From contig NZ_JARUBO010000005.1 in the NCBI RefSeq assembly GCF_029626235.1, positions 5,924,001 through 5,988,000 of the forward strand: DNA of 64,000 nucleotides. Direction: 5' to 3'. Source of the DNA: Micromonospora sp. WMMD1120 (GTDB lineage Bacteria > Actinomycetota > Actinomycetes > Mycobacteriales > Micromonosporaceae). Under the pieces are notes generated by a model. The model searched no databases, was not told the DNA's origin, and saw only the letters and a program-made list of their open reading frames with translations. The position numbers were made by a program, and so were the translations under genes. Each line of letters begins with the position of its first letter. Position 1 is the first letter of the stretch. Shown here one piece after another: positions 47,231 to 56,301 of this stretch.

Positions 47231-47916
47231 CGGGTGAACTCCTTCCGGATCAGGTGGATCATCGGGTCGCTGACGCGCAGGAGGGCCCAGACCGCGATCG
47301 AGGCGAACAGGGCCAGCACCGCCTCGGAGAAGACCGCGGTGATCCCGGCCGCCGCGGCCAGCAGCAGGACGTTGCCGACTGTCACCCCGGGGGTACGCGC
47401 GAGGAAGTGCACGGCCAGCCGGAGCACGTCGCGGGTGCGGAAGTCGAACAGCGAGGCGATCACCAGGGCGTTGGCCCCGCCGAGCGTCACCCCCACGGCG
47501 ACCAGCACCAGCGGCGCCACCCACCAGCCGGCGAGGCCGATCGCGTCGCGGTGGGCCAGGTTGATGGCGAGCACCGTCAGCCACAGCAGCGTCGGCACCC
47601 AGACCCGCAGGACACCCCGCGCGTTCGCCCGGTAGCCGCGCCAGAAGCGGGCGGCGGGCCGCAGGTCGGTCAGGTCGGGGCGCTGGTGGCGCAGGGCGTA
47701 CACGGCGGCGGAGAGCGCCGGCCCGACCGGCACCAGGAAGAGCGCGACCAGTGGCAGGTTGCTGGGGTCGCGGCCGAGCAGCAGCACCGGGAGCAGGGCG
47801 GGCACCGTGGTGAGCAGCAGCAACAGCTCGACCACGAGCAGGATGTGGACGCGGGCGGTGATCCGGGACAGCGGCCCGTCGCCGAACTGTCGCCAGGCCT
47901 GGGCGGCCCCGCTCAT
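47227..47916 (-). CDS. DUF624 (YesL-like) membrane protein
   Basis: The 229-residue protein has five or six membrane helices and the DUF624/YesL pattern: an N-terminal SRITARVHILLVVELLLLLTTVP, a middle FWRGYRANARGVLRVW loop and a last membrane segment near the C-terminus. Such genes often accompany LplABC-type sugar transporters. Their role is unknown; an accessory transport or assembly function has been suggested from context only. ATG at 47916 has GGAGGGAG ahead. It sits between the binding protein and the alpha-glucuronidase and overlaps the latter by 4 bases. Confidence 0.85.
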   Translation of the reverse strand: MSGAAQAWRQFGDGPLSRITARVHILLVVELLLLLTTVPALLPVLLLGRDPSNLPLVALFLVPVGPALSAAVYALRHQRPDLTDLRPAARFWRGYRANARGVLRVWVPTLLWLTVLAINLAHRDAIGLAGWWVAPLVLVAVGVTLGGANALVIASLFDFRTRDVLRLAVHFLARTPGVTVGNVLLLAAAAGITAVFSEAVLALFASIAVWALLRVSDPMIHLIRKEFTR

Positions 47917-47994
47917 CCGCGCTCCCTCCGGTCCGTCCCGGTCCGGCAGGTCCGGTCGGGCGCGTACCAGCCGCCCGACCGGACCCCCGTCCAC

Positions 47995-49632
47995 TCAGCC
48001 GTTCTTCTTCTGGAACCGCTCGTACGCCTTGTTGACCAGGTCGATGTACTGCTCGGAGTTCTTGGCCTTCAACTCCGAGACGTACGCGTCCCACTCGCTC
48101 AGCGGCCGTTGGCCGAGGGCGAACTTCAACGTGTTCTGGGTGACGAAGTCCTTCAGTGGAGTCTCCCAGAGCGACACCTGCTCGCGCTCCTCGTCGGTGA
48201 ACGGGCGCGGCGGGGGGACCGCCCTCGGCGTGCGGGCGTCCATCACCTTCTGGAACTCGAGCTCCTCCGGCGAGAAGAACCCACGGACCAGGTCGGGCGT
48301 GCCGCCGTAGGCGAAGACGCCGTTGTGGAAGCCGAAGTCCTTCTGCAGGTGCTTGGGCGCCTTGGGGTTGAGGCCGAGGAAGTCGACGCCCGGGTTGAGC
48401 GTACGCTTGCCGGTGGCGTCCTTGGTGAAGGTGGTGCCCTCGACGCCCCAGCGGGCGAACTCCATACCGGCGTCCGAATACCAGAGCCAGTCGATGAACT
48501 GCATCATGGCGACGAAGTTCTTGCTCTCCCGGGCCTTCGAGGAGATCATGATGCCGTTCTCCAGCCGGGGGAACGGGTTGACCTCACCGGCCGGGCCGAT
48601 CGGCAGCGGGATCTTGGCCATCTTCGCGTTCGGCAGGGTCTTCGCCAGGTCGGGACGGTGGTTGTTGACAAGGGTCTGCGCGTTGCCGGTGACCACGAAG
48701 GACTTGCCGTTGGCGAGCTTCTGGCGCGCCTGGTCGTCGGTCTGGGTGAAGCTCTCCGGGTCGAGCAGACCCTCGGAGACGAGCTTGTGCAGGTACGTGA
48801 CCACCTGCTTGTACTGCTCGGACGCGCCGGTGTAGGTGAACTTCTTCGCCGCCGGGTCCCAGGTGGCGTGCTGGAAGTCCCAGCCCGCGTAGGTGCCGTG
48901 CGACGAGCCGAGGATGCCGAGCAGGGCGCCCGCCGGGTTGGGCTTGCTGAAGAGGTCCGAGTACGGGTAGACGTTCGGGTACTTCGCCTTCATCGCCTTG
49001 AGCACCGCGTACAGGTCGTCCCAGGTCTTCGGCGTGGCGAGGTTCAGCTCCTGCATGATGTCGGTGCGCACCAGCACCGTGTAGTCCTGGGTCGGCTTCT
49101 CGTGCAGACCGGGCAGCAGGTAGAACTTACCGTCGGCCTGCCGCAGGTTGTCGATCTCCGGCTGGAGGTTCCACTTGGTGATCTTTTCCTTCAGGTTGGG
49201 CATCAGGTCCAGGTAGTCGCTGACCGGGAGGATGGCCCCGGAGGACACGAACGCGTCCTCCTGCGGGTGGTACGTCTTCGGAATGATCAGCGGGGCGTCC
49301 CCCGCGCCGATCAGCAGGCTGCGCTTCTGCTCGTAGTCGCTCAGCGGCACCGCGACGGGCTCGATCTTCACGTTCGTCCGCTTGGTGAGTTCCGACCAGA
49401 ACAGCCAGTCCTCCTTCAGCGGATAGAAGGTGTGGTTGTTGTACAGCGTGGAGAAGGAGAGCGGCTCGGTGGCCTTGAACTGGTCGCCGACGCCGTAGGT
49501 GGCCATCGCGCCGACCCGGTTCTCGGCGAGGTCGGTCGACTCGCCGGGATCGTCGGAACAGGCGGTGGTGAGGGTGAGCGCGAGCAGACCCGCGGTGGCT
49601 AACGCCACAGGGCGCCACGTCTTGTGGAGCAT
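47995..49632 (-). CDS. Sugar-binding lipoprotein, LipO/LplA-type ABC transporter component
   Basis: The 545-residue lipoprotein has a signal peptide with lipobox LTTAC and acylated Cys25. It is a long extracellular solute-binding protein (about 500 residues mature), as in the LipO/LplA group rather than the usual 400-residue family. The hinge-rich sequence includes LADGK-like RQADGKFYLLPGL and PKTWDDLYAVLKAMK. It captures oligosaccharide at the membrane for the two permeases encoded upstream. Placement next to GH67 and GH3 genes points to aldouronates or xylo-oligosaccharides. AAAGGA lies ahead of its ATG. Confidence 0.92.
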   Translation of the reverse strand: MLHKTWRPVALATAGLLALTLTTACSDDPGESTDLAENRVGAMATYGVGDQFKATEPLSFSTLYNNHTFYPLKEDWLFWSELTKRTNVKIEPVAVPLSDYEQKRSLLIGAGDAPLIIPKTYHPQEDAFVSSGAILPVSDYLDLMPNLKEKITKWNLQPEIDNLRQADGKFYLLPGLHEKPTQDYTVLVRTDIMQELNLATPKTWDDLYAVLKAMKAKYPNVYPYSDLFSKPNPAGALLGILGSSHGTYAGWDFQHATWDPAAKKFTYTGASEQYKQVVTYLHKLVSEGLLDPESFTQTDDQARQKLANGKSFVVTGNAQTLVNNHRPDLAKTLPNAKMAKIPLPIGPAGEVNPFPRLENGIMISSKARESKNFVAMMQFIDWLWYSDAGMEFARWGVEGTTFTKDATGKRTLNPGVDFLGLNPKAPKHLQKDFGFHNGVFAYGGTPDLVRGFFSPEELEFQKVMDARTPRAVPPPRPFTDEEREQVSLWETPLKDFVTQNTLKFALGQRPLSEWDAYVSELKAKNSEQYIDLVNKAYERFQKKNG

Positions 49633-49686
49633 GGCTGGTCCTTTCGGTCGGGTTCGGGGTGGAGGTTGGTGCGGGTCGGCCGGCGA

Positions 49687-50601
49687 CTACCCCTTGACCG
49701 CTCCGAGCAGCACGCCGCGGACGAAGTACCGCTGCACGAAGGGGTAGACCGCCAGGATGGGCAGGGTGGTGAGCACTATCGTCACGGCCTGGAGGGTGGC
49801 CGCCGCCTGGACCTTGTCGGCGTCGGCGGCGCCGGACGACTCGGCGCTGGTGGCGCCCGCGATCAGGTTGCGCAGGTACACGGTCACCGGCAGCAGGTCC
49901 TGCTTGTCGATGTAGAGGAACGCGGTGAACCACGAGTTCCAGAAGGCGACGGCGTAGAAGAGCACCATCGTGGCGATGATCGCCTTCGACAGCGGCAGCA
50001 CGATCCGCAGCAGGATGCCGTACGTGTTCAGCCCGTCGACGGCGGCGGCCTCCTCCAACTCGCTCGGCAGGCTCTCGAAGAACGCCTTCATCACCAGCAG
50101 GTTGAACACGCTGATCGCGTTGGGGATCACCACGGCCCAGATGGTGTTCTTCATCCCCAGGCTGGTGACCAGCACGTAGTTGGGGATCAGACCACCGGAG
50201 AAGAACATGGTGAACAGCGCGACGCCGACCAGGAAGCCGCGTCCCTTGAGCTGGGGCTTCGACAGCACGTACGCGTAACACGTGGTGAGCACTATCGAGA
50301 TGAGCGTGGCGACCACCGTGTACACCACGGTGTTGCGGTAGTTCGTCCAGAACATCGCGTCGGACGTCACCAGGTCGTACGCCGTGAGGTCGAAGCCGCG
50401 CGGGATGATGGTGACCTTGCCCGCGATGATGGACGCCTCGTCGCTGAGCGACCGGGCCACGATGTTCAGGAACGGGAACAGCGTCACGGCCACGACACCG
50501 AGCAGGACGATCGTGTTGACCACGCGGAAGATCCGGTATCCGCGGCTGTCCACCGCTCCCCGGGTCTTCGGGGCCTCGCGCTTCGTACCGAGGATCACCA
50601 C
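49687..50601 (-). CDS. Carbohydrate ABC transporter permease (YtcP/LplC type)
   Basis: The 304-residue protein has six membrane helices and the EAA loop ELEEAAAVDGLNTYGILLRIVLPLSKA near 180-205, by which it contacts the ATPase. The ending QRYFVRGVLLGAVKG is typical of the LplC/YtcP subgroup. It starts 7 bases inside the end of the preceding permease gene. Together with that gene and the lipoprotein it forms an importer whose ATP-binding subunit is not encoded in the operon. Confidence 0.93.
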   Translation of the reverse strand: MVILGTKREAPKTRGAVDSRGYRIFRVVNTIVLLGVVAVTLFPFLNIVARSLSDEASIIAGKVTIIPRGFDLTAYDLVTSDAMFWTNYRNTVVYTVVATLISIVLTTCYAYVLSKPQLKGRGFLVGVALFTMFFSGGLIPNYVLVTSLGMKNTIWAVVIPNAISVFNLLVMKAFFESLPSELEEAAAVDGLNTYGILLRIVLPLSKAIIATMVLFYAVAFWNSWFTAFLYIDKQDLLPVTVYLRNLIAGATSAESSGAADADKVQAAATLQAVTIVLTTLPILAVYPFVQRYFVRGVLLGAVKG

Positions 50602-51581
50602 AGGCTCGTCCCCACCGTGCGCCGGGAGATGAGGTTCGCCGTCAGGACCAGGATCAGCCCGATCACCGCCTCGAAGAGGCCGATCGCGGCGGCGTAGCTG
50701 AAGTTGCTGGACTGGAAGCCCATCCGGAACAGGTACGTGGAGATCACGTCCGCGGTCGGGTAGGTGAGCGGGTTGTAGAGCAGCAGGATCTTCTCGAAAC
50801 CGACCGCCAGGAAGTTGCCGATGTTGAGGATCAGCAACGTCATCATCGTGGGCCGGATCCCGGGCAACGTGATGTGCCAGGTCTGCCGCAGGCGGCTCGC
50901 GCCGTCGATCCGCGCGGCCTCGTACAGGTCCTCATCGATGGTGGTGAGAGCGGCGAGGTAGAGGATGGTGCCCCAGCCGACGGTCTGCCACACCTCGGAG
51001 GAGACGTAGATGGTGCGGAACCACTCCGGCTGTTGCAGGAACGCGACCGGGTCGCCGCCCACCAGCCGGACGATCTGGTTGGCGGTGCCGTCGATCAGGG
51101 TGAACTGCGCGACCATCGCCGCCACGATCACGATCGACAGGAAGTGCGGCAGGTACGAGACGGACTGGACGAACCGCTTGAAGCGGCGCGCCCGCACCTC
51201 GTTGAGCATCAGCGCCAGCACGATGGGCAGCGGGAAGCAGAACAGCAGGGTCAACGTCCCGAGCACCAGCGTGTTGGTGAACGCCTCCCAGAACGTCGGG
51301 TCGGCGAGGAACATCCGGAAGTACCGCAGACCGACCCAGTACTCGCCGAAGATGCTGCCGCCCGGCTTGAACCGACGGAAGGCGATGACGTTGCCGATCA
51401 TCGGCAAATATCGGAAGACCAGGAAGAACAGCAACGGCAGGATGGCGAGCGAGTAGAGCTGCCAGTCCCGACGTAACGCCTGCCGCCAACTGCGGCGCCG
51501 GCGCGGCGACCGCGGCGCGGGGCTTCCGGTCTCCTCCGGCGGACGGGGCGGCGCCGGCGGCGGCCGCAACGTGGATGTCAT
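50595..51581 (-). CDS. Carbohydrate ABC transporter permease (LplB type)
   Basis: The 328-residue protein has a basic, Pro-rich N-terminus (1-45) and six membrane helices. FRYLPMIGNVIAFRRFKPGGSIFG is typical of LplB permeases, and the EAA loop is DEDLYEAARIDGASRLRQTWHITLPGIRP. ATG at 51581 is preceded by AGGAGG that overlaps the region just after the GH3 stop, 10 bases upstream; the longer frame to 51677 lies within GH3. It forms a heterodimer with the next permease. Confidence 0.93.
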   Translation of the reverse strand: MTSTLRPPPAPPRPPEETGSPAPRSPRRRRSWRQALRRDWQLYSLAILPLLFFLVFRYLPMIGNVIAFRRFKPGGSIFGEYWVGLRYFRMFLADPTFWEAFTNTLVLGTLTLLFCFPLPIVLALMLNEVRARRFKRFVQSVSYLPHFLSIVIVAAMVAQFTLIDGTANQIVRLVGGDPVAFLQQPEWFRTIYVSSEVWQTVGWGTILYLAALTTIDEDLYEAARIDGASRLRQTWHITLPGIRPTMMTLLILNIGNFLAVGFEKILLLYNPLTYPTADVISTYLFRMGFQSSNFSYAAAIGLFEAVIGLILVLTANLISRRTVGTSLW

Positions 51582-51591
51582 CCTCGGCCTC

Positions 51592-53955
51592 CTATGCCGA
51601 CTGGGGAACGGCCACGAGAGGTTCGACCCGCACCGACGTGAGCAGCTTCCGCTGGTGACCGACCTGCCGCTCGGCACCGACCAGCCGCAGCGGCAGGACC
51701 CCCGCCCACTGCCCGCTGGACCGACCGAAGCGCAGCTCCACCGCGCCCGGCTCGACGATCCGCCGGCCGGACCGGCCGGTGAAGGAGGCCACGTCGGCGG
51801 GTACGTCGAAGGTCACCCGCGCCGCCTCGCCGGGCTCCAGCGACACCCGGGCGTAACCGACCAGCCGGACCACCGGGCGGGTGGTCTGCGCGACCGGGTC
51901 GTGCAGGTAGAGCTGCACGACCTCGACGCCGGCCCGGTCCCCGGTGTTGGCGACGGTGATCCGGGCCCGCACCTCGCCGTCGACCGACCAGGACGCCGGC
52001 TCGTCCGTCGCCTCCACCACCTCGGCGTCGGACCACTCGAACGTGGTGTAGCTCAGTCCGTGGCCGAACGGGAACGTCGGCGTCGGGTCGACCGAGGAGA
52101 CCTTGTTGCGCAGCCCGAGCGGCGGCGCCAGGTAGGTGCTCGGCAGGCCGCCGGCGTCGCGGGGCACACTGACCGGCAGCCGGCCGGACGGGTTGACCGC
52201 GCCGGTGAGCACCTCGGCGAGCGCCTGCCCACCGCGCTGCCCGAGGAAGAACGCCTGCACCACGGCCGCCGCGCCGTCGAACTCAGCGCCGATCGCGTAC
52301 GGGCGACCGGTCATCAGCACCAGCACGACCGGGGTGCCGGTGGCGAGCACGGCCCGGACGAGGTCGGCCTGCACGCCGGGCAGTCGCAGGTCGGCGGCGT
52401 CGCAGCCCTCGCCGGAGGTGCCCCGGCCGAACATTCCCGCCCGGTCGCCGACGGCGAGCACGCACACGTCGGCGTCGGCGGCAGCGGCCACCGCGGCCGC
52501 GATACCCGAGGTGTCCGTGCCGGTGATGGCGCAGCCCGGCTCGTACCTGAGGGTCGGGACGTGGCGGGCCAACTCGTCGCGCAGCGAGGGAATGTCCACC
52601 CCGACCTCGACCTCGCTGTGGTGCACGCCGACGTGGTTGGGGAACGAGTAGCAGCCCAGCATCGCCATCGGGTCGTCGGCCGCCGGGCCGACCAGCGCCA
52701 CCCGGCCGCTCGTCGCCAGCGGCAGGACGCCGGTGTTGCGCAGCAGGACGACGGACTCCCGGGCCAGCCGTAGCGCGACGTCCCGGCTGGCCTCGTCGTC
52801 GAAGCTCAACGAGGCCACGTCGTCGGGCGTCTCCCGCCAGTCCTCGTCCAGCAGACCCAGCTCGGTCTTCTGCACCAGCACCCGGCGCACCGCGCGGTCG
52901 ACGAGCGCCTCGTCCACCTCACCGGCGCGCACCGCCGCCACCAGCGCGGCCCCGAACGTGTCCACTGTGGGCAACTCGACGTCGATCCCGGCGTGCAGGG
53001 CGAGCCGGGCCGCGTCGACGGCGTTCTCGGCGACACCGTGCAGCGTCTGCAGGAACCGTACGGAGAAGTAGTCGGCCACCACCGTGCCGGTGAAGCCCCA
53101 CTCGTCGCGCAACAACCCGGTCAGCAGCGCGCGGTCGGCGGCGACGGGCACCCCGTCGATCTCGGCGTAGGAGTTCATCACCGAGCGGGCGCCGCCGTGC
53201 CGCAGCGCCATCTCGAACGGCGGCAGGATGACGTCGGCCAGCTCCCGGGCGCCCATCGGCACCGGCGCGAGGTTGCGCCCGCCCCGGGAGGCGGAGTAAC
53301 CGGCGAAGTGCTTCAACGTGGCCACCACGCCGGCGCGTTCCAGGCCCCGCACGTACGCGGCGCCGGTCGTCCCCACCAGGTACGGGTCCTCGCCGATCGT
53401 CTCCTCGGTGCGACCCCACCGGTAGTCGCGGGTGACGTCGAGGACCGGTGCGAGGCCCTGGTGCACGCCGGCGGCACGCATGGCACGCCCGATCCGGTCG
53501 GCCATCTCCTCGACCAGGTCGGGGTCGAAGGCGGCCCCCCAGCTGAGCGGGGTCGGGTAGACGGTGGCCCGCCACGCCGCGAACCCGGTCAGGCACTCCT
53601 CGTGCACCTGGGCGGGAATGCCGAACCGGCTGGCGGCCACGATCTGCGCCTGTGACGCCGCCAGCGACCGGGCGCCCAGCACCGGGTCGACCGGCGCGGT
53701 GCCGAACGGACGGGTGAGCTGGCCGAGCCCGTGCTCGATGGCGTTGCTCCACTGTGGCGGCTCTTTGATCATGTCGGTCTGGTGCGGCGCCACGCCCTCG
53801 CCGGTCGCCTCGGCGCCGACCCAGACTCCGACGAGCTGGGCGACCTTCTCCTCGATCGACAGCATCGGCAGGAGCGCCTCGGCCCGCTCGGTCGGCGACA
53901 GCCGCTGGTCGCGCCACGGCGCGGCGCCGCCGTCCTCGGGCAACTGACTTCCCAT
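51592..53955 (-). CDS. GH3 beta-xylosidase/beta-glucosidase
   Basis: The 787-residue protein has the GH3 N-terminal barrel (about 40-330) with GLAPVLDVTRDYRWGRTEETIGEDP, KHFAGY and the nucleophile Asp295 in VVADYFSV. The C-terminal alpha/beta sandwich (about 380-600) has VGDRAGMFGRGTSGEGCD. A fibronectin type III-like domain (about 670-770) follows. There is no signal peptide, so it acts on imported oligosaccharides. The DYFSV context and xylan neighbours favour beta-xylosidase, though GH3 also includes beta-glucosidases. ATG at 53955 has AGGGG 7 bases ahead; in-frame alternatives lie upstream. It is first in the operon, behind a TTGACA-17-TAGGTT promoter with operator. Confidence 0.92.
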   Translation of the reverse strand: MGSQLPEDGGAAPWRDQRLSPTERAEALLPMLSIEEKVAQLVGVWVGAEATGEGVAPHQTDMIKEPPQWSNAIEHGLGQLTRPFGTAPVDPVLGARSLAASQAQIVAASRFGIPAQVHEECLTGFAAWRATVYPTPLSWGAAFDPDLVEEMADRIGRAMRAAGVHQGLAPVLDVTRDYRWGRTEETIGEDPYLVGTTGAAYVRGLERAGVVATLKHFAGYSASRGGRNLAPVPMGARELADVILPPFEMALRHGGARSVMNSYAEIDGVPVAADRALLTGLLRDEWGFTGTVVADYFSVRFLQTLHGVAENAVDAARLALHAGIDVELPTVDTFGAALVAAVRAGEVDEALVDRAVRRVLVQKTELGLLDEDWRETPDDVASLSFDDEASRDVALRLARESVVLLRNTGVLPLATSGRVALVGPAADDPMAMLGCYSFPNHVGVHHSEVEVGVDIPSLRDELARHVPTLRYEPGCAITGTDTSGIAAAVAAAADADVCVLAVGDRAGMFGRGTSGEGCDAADLRLPGVQADLVRAVLATGTPVVLVLMTGRPYAIGAEFDGAAAVVQAFFLGQRGGQALAEVLTGAVNPSGRLPVSVPRDAGGLPSTYLAPPLGLRNKVSSVDPTPTFPFGHGLSYTTFEWSDAEVVEATDEPASWSVDGEVRARITVANTGDRAGVEVVQLYLHDPVAQTTRPVVRLVGYARVSLEPGEAARVTFDVPADVASFTGRSGRRIVEPGAVELRFGRSSGQWAGVLPLRLVGAERQVGHQRKLLTSVRVEPLVAVPQSA

Positions 53956-54029
53956 GCCATGACCCCTTAGCTCCGGCCACATCCCCGCGCCCTCGTGGAG
54001 CCAGCTCCGTGGCGGACGTTTGTCCCGAT

Positions 54030-54046
54030 CCGAAACTTTCCGGAAA
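54030..54046. promoter_or_regulatory. Double LacI operator of the GH3 operon
   Basis: CCGAAACTTTCCGGAAA contains a near-perfect CGAAA-N-TTTCG site overlapping the perfect palindrome TTTCCGGAAA (54037-54046). It lies downstream of the expected transcription start of the minus-strand operon, where a bound repressor would block elongation. The core agrees with the CGAA-N-TTCG site reported for the Streptomyces xylobiose regulator BxlR. Confidence 0.65.
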
Positions 54047-54065
54047 CCTGCGCAACCTTTTCGGC

Positions 54066-54094
54066 AACCTAAGTGGCCCATCGATGCGTGTCAA
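54066..54094 (-). promoter_or_regulatory. Sigma-70-type promoter of the GH3-transporter-GH67 operon
   Basis: On the minus strand TTGACA (54094 to 54089) and TAGGTT (54071 to 54066) are separated by exactly 17 bases. This is the best promoter match in the window, about 110 bases before the GH3 ATG. Transcription should start near 54059, just before the operator. Confidence 0.7.
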
Positions 54095-54161
54095 GGCCTC
54101 GTTCGGGCCGTCCATGGTCGTGCTACACATCGGACGGACTGGCGCTGATGGTCGATCGTGT

Positions 54162-54183
54162 TAAGGTCTGCCGAAACTTTCGG
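54162..54183 (+). promoter_or_regulatory. LacI promoter -10 and autoregulatory operator
   Basis: TAAGGT (54162-54167) is a likely -10. CCGAAACTTTCGG (54171-54183), a perfect 6+1+6 palindrome, covers the expected start site. The repressor would thus control its own gene and the CE7 esterase behind it. Confidence 0.65.
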
Positions 54184-54201
54184 ATGTCGTATGAGGCCGC
54201 G

Positions 54202-55254
54202 ATGACAGAGCACGACCGGCTCGACCCACCCGCCTCGACCACCATCGCGACCATAGCCAGCGAGGTTGGCGTCTCGGTCGCGACGGTCTCCAAAGTCCTC
54301 AACGGCCGGGGTGATGTCGCTCCCGGCACCAGGGCGCGGGTGGAGGCGAGCCTCGACCGCCACCAGTACCAGCGCCGCACCCGTCGACCGTCGACCAGCG
54401 GCGGCCGGATCGACCTGGTGTTCCACGAGTTCGACACCGGGTGGGCGATGGAGATCCTGCGCGGCGTCGAGGCGGTGACCAGCGCGGCCGGCATCGGCCT
54501 GTCGGTCGCCCAGCTCGACGGCGCGCACCGCCCGCCGACCCGCTGGCTGGAGGCGCTGGTCGCCGACCGGCCGTTGGGGGTCGTCTTCGTGCTCTCCCAC
54601 CTGGCCGAGGCCCAACAGCAGCACCTGCGCCGCCAGGGCATCCCGTTCGTCGTCGTCGACACCGACAGCGCGACCTCGGCGTCCGTACCCACCGTCGGGT
54701 CGAACAACTGGAACGGCGGCCTGCTGGCCGCGCGGCACCTGTTGGAGTTGGGGCACCGGCGGATCGCCATCATTTCCGGTCCGCCGGACGTGCTCTGCAG
54801 CCGCGCCCGCGCCGCCGGCTTCCAGTCGGCCCACGAGGAGGCCGGGCTCCCCGTCGACCGTGAGCTGATCCGCTACGGCAGCTTCTCCGCGGGCGCCGGG
54901 CACACCCACGGTCTGCCGCTGCTGAGCCGGCCGGACCGACCCACCGCGATCTTCGCCGGGTCGGACATCCAGGCGATGGGGGTGCTCCGGGCCGCCCGGC
55001 AGTGCGGCCTGCGCGTGCCCGAGGACCTCTCGGTGATCGGGTACGACAACCTGCCGGTCTCGGCGTGGACGGACCCGGCCCTCACCACCATCAACCAGCC
55101 GCTGCGCGACATGGCCGGCATCGCCACCCAGATGCTGCTCGACCTGGCCCGGGGCAACGAGCCGGCGACCAGCCGGATCGACCTGGTCACCGAGCTGGTC
55201 GTGCGGGAGAGCACCGCACCCCCGCCGGCGCGCACCGACCCCCGGCCCCGGTGA
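54202..55254 (+). CDS. LacI-family repressor of xylan utilisation (BxlR-like)
   Basis: The 350-residue protein has a LacI helix-turn-helix (about 14-70) with TIATIASEVGVSVATVSKVLNGRGDVAPGTRARV, and a periplasmic-binding-like sensor domain (75-340) with GSNNWNGGLLAARHLLELGHRRIAIISGP and SVIGYDN. I take ATG 54202; an ATG at 54184 directly after the operator is possible, and the frame upstream of that would run through the promoter. The divergent GH3 operon and near-identical operators on both sides indicate that it represses xylo-oligosaccharide genes until the inducer, probably xylobiose or an aldouronate, binds. The esterase gene begins 6 bases after its stop. Confidence 0.9.
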   Translation: MTEHDRLDPPASTTIATIASEVGVSVATVSKVLNGRGDVAPGTRARVEASLDRHQYQRRTRRPSTSGGRIDLVFHEFDTGWAMEILRGVEAVTSAAGIGLSVAQLDGAHRPPTRWLEALVADRPLGVVFVLSHLAEAQQQHLRRQGIPFVVVDTDSATSASVPTVGSNNWNGGLLAARHLLELGHRRIAIISGPPDVLCSRARAAGFQSAHEEAGLPVDRELIRYGSFSAGAGHTHGLPLLSRPDRPTAIFAGSDIQAMGVLRAARQCGLRVPEDLSVIGYDNLPVSAWTDPALTTINQPLRDMAGIATQMLLDLARGNEPATSRIDLVTELVVRESTAPPPARTDPRPR

Positions 55255-55260
55255 GGGCCC

Positions 55261-56262
55261 GTGCCCGACACGACAGGCATCGCCGACGACCTGCGCCGGT
55301 ACGCTCCGCGGGTCGCCGAGCCCGACGACTTCGACGAGTTCTGGCGGGGCACGCTCGCCCGGGCGAGCGCTGTGCCGGTGCTCGTCGACGTCCACCCGGA
55401 GCCCACCGACCTGCGGCTGCTCGACTGCTGGGACGTCACGTTCGCCGGCTTCGACGGTGAACCGGTGCGCGCCTGGTACACCCGCCCGGCCGGGGTGGCG
55501 ACGGCGCTGCCGGCGGTGGTCGAGTACGCCGGCTACGGTCGCGGCCGAGGACTGCCGCACGAGCGGCTGACCTGGCCGGTAGCCGGGTACGCGCACCTGC
55601 TGATGGACAACCGGGGCCAGGCGGGGCAGTACGCCCCCGGCGACACCCCGGACCCGCACGGCGCGCCCGGCGGGCCCTGGCCGGCCACCTGGGGGATCCT
55701 CGACCCACGCGACTACCACTACCGGCGTCTGATCACCGACGCGGTCCGGGCGGTCGAGGCGGTCCGGGCCCTGCCCGGCGTCGACGACCGGGTGGCGGTG
55801 GTGGGCAACAGCCAGGGCGGCGGTCTCGCCCTGGCCGTCGCCGGTCTGGTCGACGACCTCAGCGCGGTGTTGACCACCGCGCCGTTCCTCTGCGACATCC
55901 GGCGGGCGGTCCAGTCCACCGATCCCGCGCCGTACGGTGAGATCGCCCGGTACCTGGCGGTGCACCGGGAGGCCGAGGAGGCGGTGTGGCACACGTTGTC
56001 CTATGTGGACGCGGTGAGCTTCGCCCGCCGGGCCACCGCGCCGGCCCAGTTCGGGGTCGGCGGGCGCGACACCGTCTGCCCGCCGCGAGGCGCCTTCGCG
56101 GCCTACAACCACTACGGCGCGTCGAACGGGCGGCCGGTGCCACCCGAGCGGGAGATGCACGTCTACCCGTTCAACGGCCACGAGGGCGGCGAAGCGGCGC
56201 ACGTCCGGCGTCAGATGCGCTGGCTGGACACCGTGCTGCACCCTGACGACACCTCCGGGTGA
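55261..56262 (+). CDS. axeA: CE7 acetyl-xylan esterase (AXE1/cephalosporin-deacetylase family)
   Basis: The 333-residue protein has the CE7 layout: an opening DEFWRGTLARA, the RGQ motif in MDNRGQAGQY near 118, the nucleophile Ser184 in GNSQGGG, Asp in GGRDTVCPP near 276 and His in FNGHEGG near 306. It lacks a signal peptide and removes acetyl groups from imported xylo-oligosaccharides, preparing them for GH3 and GH67. The GTG start lies 6 bases after the repressor stop, with GTGAGG as ribosome-binding site, so the two are co-transcribed and share the operator at 54171. Confidence 0.92.
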   Translation: MPDTTGIADDLRRYAPRVAEPDDFDEFWRGTLARASAVPVLVDVHPEPTDLRLLDCWDVTFAGFDGEPVRAWYTRPAGVATALPAVVEYAGYGRGRGLPHERLTWPVAGYAHLLMDNRGQAGQYAPGDTPDPHGAPGGPWPATWGILDPRDYHYRRLITDAVRAVEAVRALPGVDDRVAVVGNSQGGGLALAVAGLVDDLSAVLTTAPFLCDIRRAVQSTDPAPYGEIARYLAVHREAEEAVWHTLSYVDAVSFARRATAPAQFGVGGRDTVCPPRGAFAAYNHYGASNGRPVPPEREMHVYPFNGHEGGEAAHVRRQMRWLDTVLHPDDTSG

Positions 56263-56301
56263 CGGGCGCCCCCGGACGACGAGGTCAGGGAGGTGCGCCG
56301 G

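Noticed and set aside
47231..48094. Alpha-glucuronidase beginning at 48094
   Set aside because: The extension overlaps the DUF624 gene entirely and has shadow composition; ATGA coupling at 47230 is convincing.
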